Assembly (NCBI GenBank): GCA_021464415.1 | Contig: JAKCWG010000010.1 | Location: forward strand, 32,575 to 96,574 | Source of the DNA: Lonicera japonica | Taxonomy: Eukaryota > Streptophyta > Magnoliopsida > Dipsacales > Caprifoliaceae | DNA: 64,000 nucleotides | Direction: 5' to 3' | Part shown: positions 61,776 to 64,000 of the stretch, piece by piece | Numbering within the stretch: position 1 is the first letter of the stretch | Layout of the letters: the number at the start of each line of letters is the position of its first letter | The notes under the pieces: generated by a model | What the model was told of the DNA's origin: nothing | Database searches by the model: none | What the model saw: the letters and a program-made list of their open reading frames with translations, nothing else | Made by a program: the position numbers and the translations under genes

Positions 61776-62149
61776 GAAGAGAATGTTTATAATAACTAAG
61801 GAGGTGTTAAAATATTATTCTAGTTAAATTCTAGAGTCTGTGACATATTTATAGGATGTAAATAGCACCGCCCTTCATTAATTGATTCCTCACGCCTCCC
61901 CAACTTTATCTCTCCATCCAACGATTATTGAAAACCCATTAATTTCTTTTCTTTCTTTTTTCTAAAACAAATCGCCTCTCTCTTCTTTCTTTTACCATTT
62001 CATCTTTCTTTTAGATTTATTATATTTTATTACTATCTCCTCGCCCTCTCTGTCTTCCACCCCTTCTCTTTCTCATTTTTTTTTATTTATTTTAATTCCC
62101 CCTCGCTATTGCTTTATTAATTTAGACATATAATCAAGGTGTGTAATAT

Positions 62150-62640
62150 ATATATATCAAACTATTGAAATGTAAATGTTATATTGTATGTCTAAAAGTG
62201 TTTTAGCACCAACAATTTAACAGAAAACAACTAAATTTAAGGTGTTAAAATAAATTTAGCACTAATTGTCTAATATTGGAATGGTGCTAAAAAGATTTTA
62301 GCACCAATAACTCAACAAAGAATAGCTAAATTCAAGGTGCTAAAATAGATTGTTTATAACAGAATAACTAATTACATGGTACTAAAATAATTTTATCACA
62401 TATTGTCTAACATTGGAATGGTGCCAAATAGATTTTCGCACTAATAGCAAACAGAAAACAACTAAATTCAATATACTAAAATAGATTAAGTACCAATTAT
62501 CTAGAACATATAGAATAACTAATCATATGGTACTAAAACAGTTTTAGTACAAATTTTTCAACACTAAAATGGTGTTAAAAATGTCTTAACATCACAGGTG
62601 AACACAGATAATTAAACTGAAGGTGCTAAAACAGTTTAAC
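62150..62640. repeat. CACTA-like subterminal repeat array
   Basis: About 14 variants of GGTGCTAAAA and its inverse TTTTAGCACC occur in both orientations within 450 bases, set in a ~125-base imperfect tandem unit ('taactcaacaaagaatagct', 'attgtctaacattggaat'). Such mixed-orientation short motifs are typical of the subterminal zone of CACTA transposons. The CACTA terminus itself is not seen. Confidence 0.5.
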
Positions 62641-64000
62641 TCTCGAATTAGACTCCATTTGACAAAATTAAACCCAAAAGCATATAAATGAGCCAAATCT
62701 ATTATAAAAAAATGTAAAAAAAACTACCTTATTTTCAATCAATGCTCTAACTACAAACATATTTACTTGCTTGGGAAATAATAAAAAGAAGAAAAAGAAA
62801 AAAGAAGTAAGATTAAAGTTGCTACTTAATTTATCATGTAAAAAACTAAAAAACAGATAGATTAAAAATGATATATAAAGAGAAAAGAATAAGAAAATGT
62901 GTAGGAAAGAAAGAATGATAAAAGATATGAGAAAGGGGAGGAGGTGGAGGTGGAGGTGGTGGAAGATCTTTGCACACTCAGTCGAACTTTAACCCCAAAC
63001 GCATTCGTACAAACCAAACCCCCCATCCAATACATTATTAATTAATTAATTAATACTTTAATATTTTGCTTCAAATTCCCAACTCACTGCTATCACTACT
63101 CCCGCCAACCATCGCCGCAGTCGCTGATGTTATTTCTAATGTAAGTTCATCTATACCCTATCCTTGTTGTTATTGTTGTAATAACATAATCTGTATGTGA
63201 AAACCAGTAAACATTATATTAGGGGTATATTTGTACATCAACATTTATCATTTTCTTTAAAATATATTAATATTATTAAAAGTGTCCTTATTGTAAAACT
63301 GAATTACAAAATTAGTACTGCTTCCTTTTATTAAACATAAGTCTGTCCTTAAAGTTATAGAATATTACAGAGCGAGACTCTAGAGCCCATTATCTCAATT
63401 AAGAACTCCCATATCTATTTATTTATTATAAATAATTAGATTGTCACGTATAATCTTGTAACAGAGTGATAGTATGTTCTGCTTGACGTTAGAGTTTTGA
63501 GAGAAGAGGGGGGGGGCTTAGAGGTCAAGGGTTCATTTCCATCAATGTAATTCAAAAAATTATGAGGTTAATACATTATCAATTGTAAAGTAAATTAATT
63601 AAGATGTAAAGTTTGCATTTGTCATATTATTTCAAGAATATATCGTAAGGTTTATTATACCCCTCTGTCAAAAATTTCTGACTTCGTCCTTATGAGAAGA
63701 GTAATTTTATAATATCAAATACGTAAAGTGAGAATTCAAGTAAAAATGTTTTGGATGTCTTAAAACATTTTGAAGAAACTCTTTGTTACACTCATACTAG
63801 GCTCGAATTTGTGTTCCAACAAACTAATTATAAAAACAAGTTTAGTTTCATTGAATCTCATCTGCTTGATACAAATGCGAATCTTACTTTGTTTTATCCA
63901 ACTCGACCCGTTGTTAATATATCAATAAAAAAAAATGAAAAACGAAAAGCAATAAAGAATAAATAAATTAATATAAAATTATAAATAGAGAATGTTGCTG
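62641..64000. other. No supported gene
   Basis: A purine-rich to pyrimidine-rich stretch (62750-63060) includes 'ggaggtggaggtggaggtgg' and (TTAA)n at 63036-63053. A short 'atgttatttctaatgtaagt' at 63127 could be a first exon with donor, but nothing follows in the window. The 71-codon frame at 63751-63966 (LKHFEETLCYTHTRLEFVFQ) is not recognised. Confidence 0.35.

Noticed and set aside
1..64000. tRNA, rRNA, CRISPR array
   Set aside because: None seen on reading either strand; CRISPR would not be expected in plant nuclear DNA.

Overview
This window looks like nuclear DNA of a eudicot plant. It is AT-rich and gene-poor, the two real genes are split by GT-AG introns, and most of the rest is layered transposable elements. 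I cannot name the species from the sequence. Only two genes look intact. One is a plus-strand four-exon DUF1639-family gene (31084-33881). The other is a minus-strand ten-exon peroxisomal polyamine oxidase of the PAO2/PAO3 type (44518-37233).

Bases 1-30350 are a retrotransposon cluster. It opens with an inverted gypsy LTR cut by the window edge and a LINE fragment. Next comes an Athila-like Ty3-gypsy element (2920-8112, target duplication ATTAT) that has lost most of pol and most of its 3' LTR. Antisense gypsy LTR sequence and a copia LTR fragment follow, then a LINE reverse-transcriptase relic. From 14519 to 27999 there is a nested stack. A gypsy integrase/3' LTR remnant is interrupted by a 2.65-kb solo LTR (GAAGT duplication). 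Its 3' LTR is interrupted by an inverted solo copia LTR (CTATG duplication). A full-length copia element (19950-27080, ACTAT duplication) then landed exactly at the edge of that solo LTR.

The most notable object is that copia element. It has two 1562-bp LTRs, a primer-binding site, gag, a protease motif and a polypurine tract. Integrase, reverse transcriptase and RNase H are missing. In their place, in antisense orientation, lies a copy of a plant LATERAL ORGAN BOUNDARIES-domain (LBD) transcription-factor gene. It is open for 256 codons apart from one TAG. This looks like host-gene capture by a non-autonomous retrotransposon.

Bases 30350-45000 hold the two genes. Tourist-like miniature elements with TTA or TAA target duplications sit in introns of both. 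Bases 45000-64000 hold no convincing intact gene. They contain two foldback elements with 8-bp target duplications (the one at 56600-57006 is a palindrome built of smaller palindromes), a Helitron with a complete 3' hairpin and CTAG end, a hAT-like element made of pentamer repeats, a gypsy RT/RNase H relic, an old copia LTR, a CACTA-like subterminal repeat array, and long poly-C and poly-G runs. I saw no tRNA, rRNA or CRISPR array.
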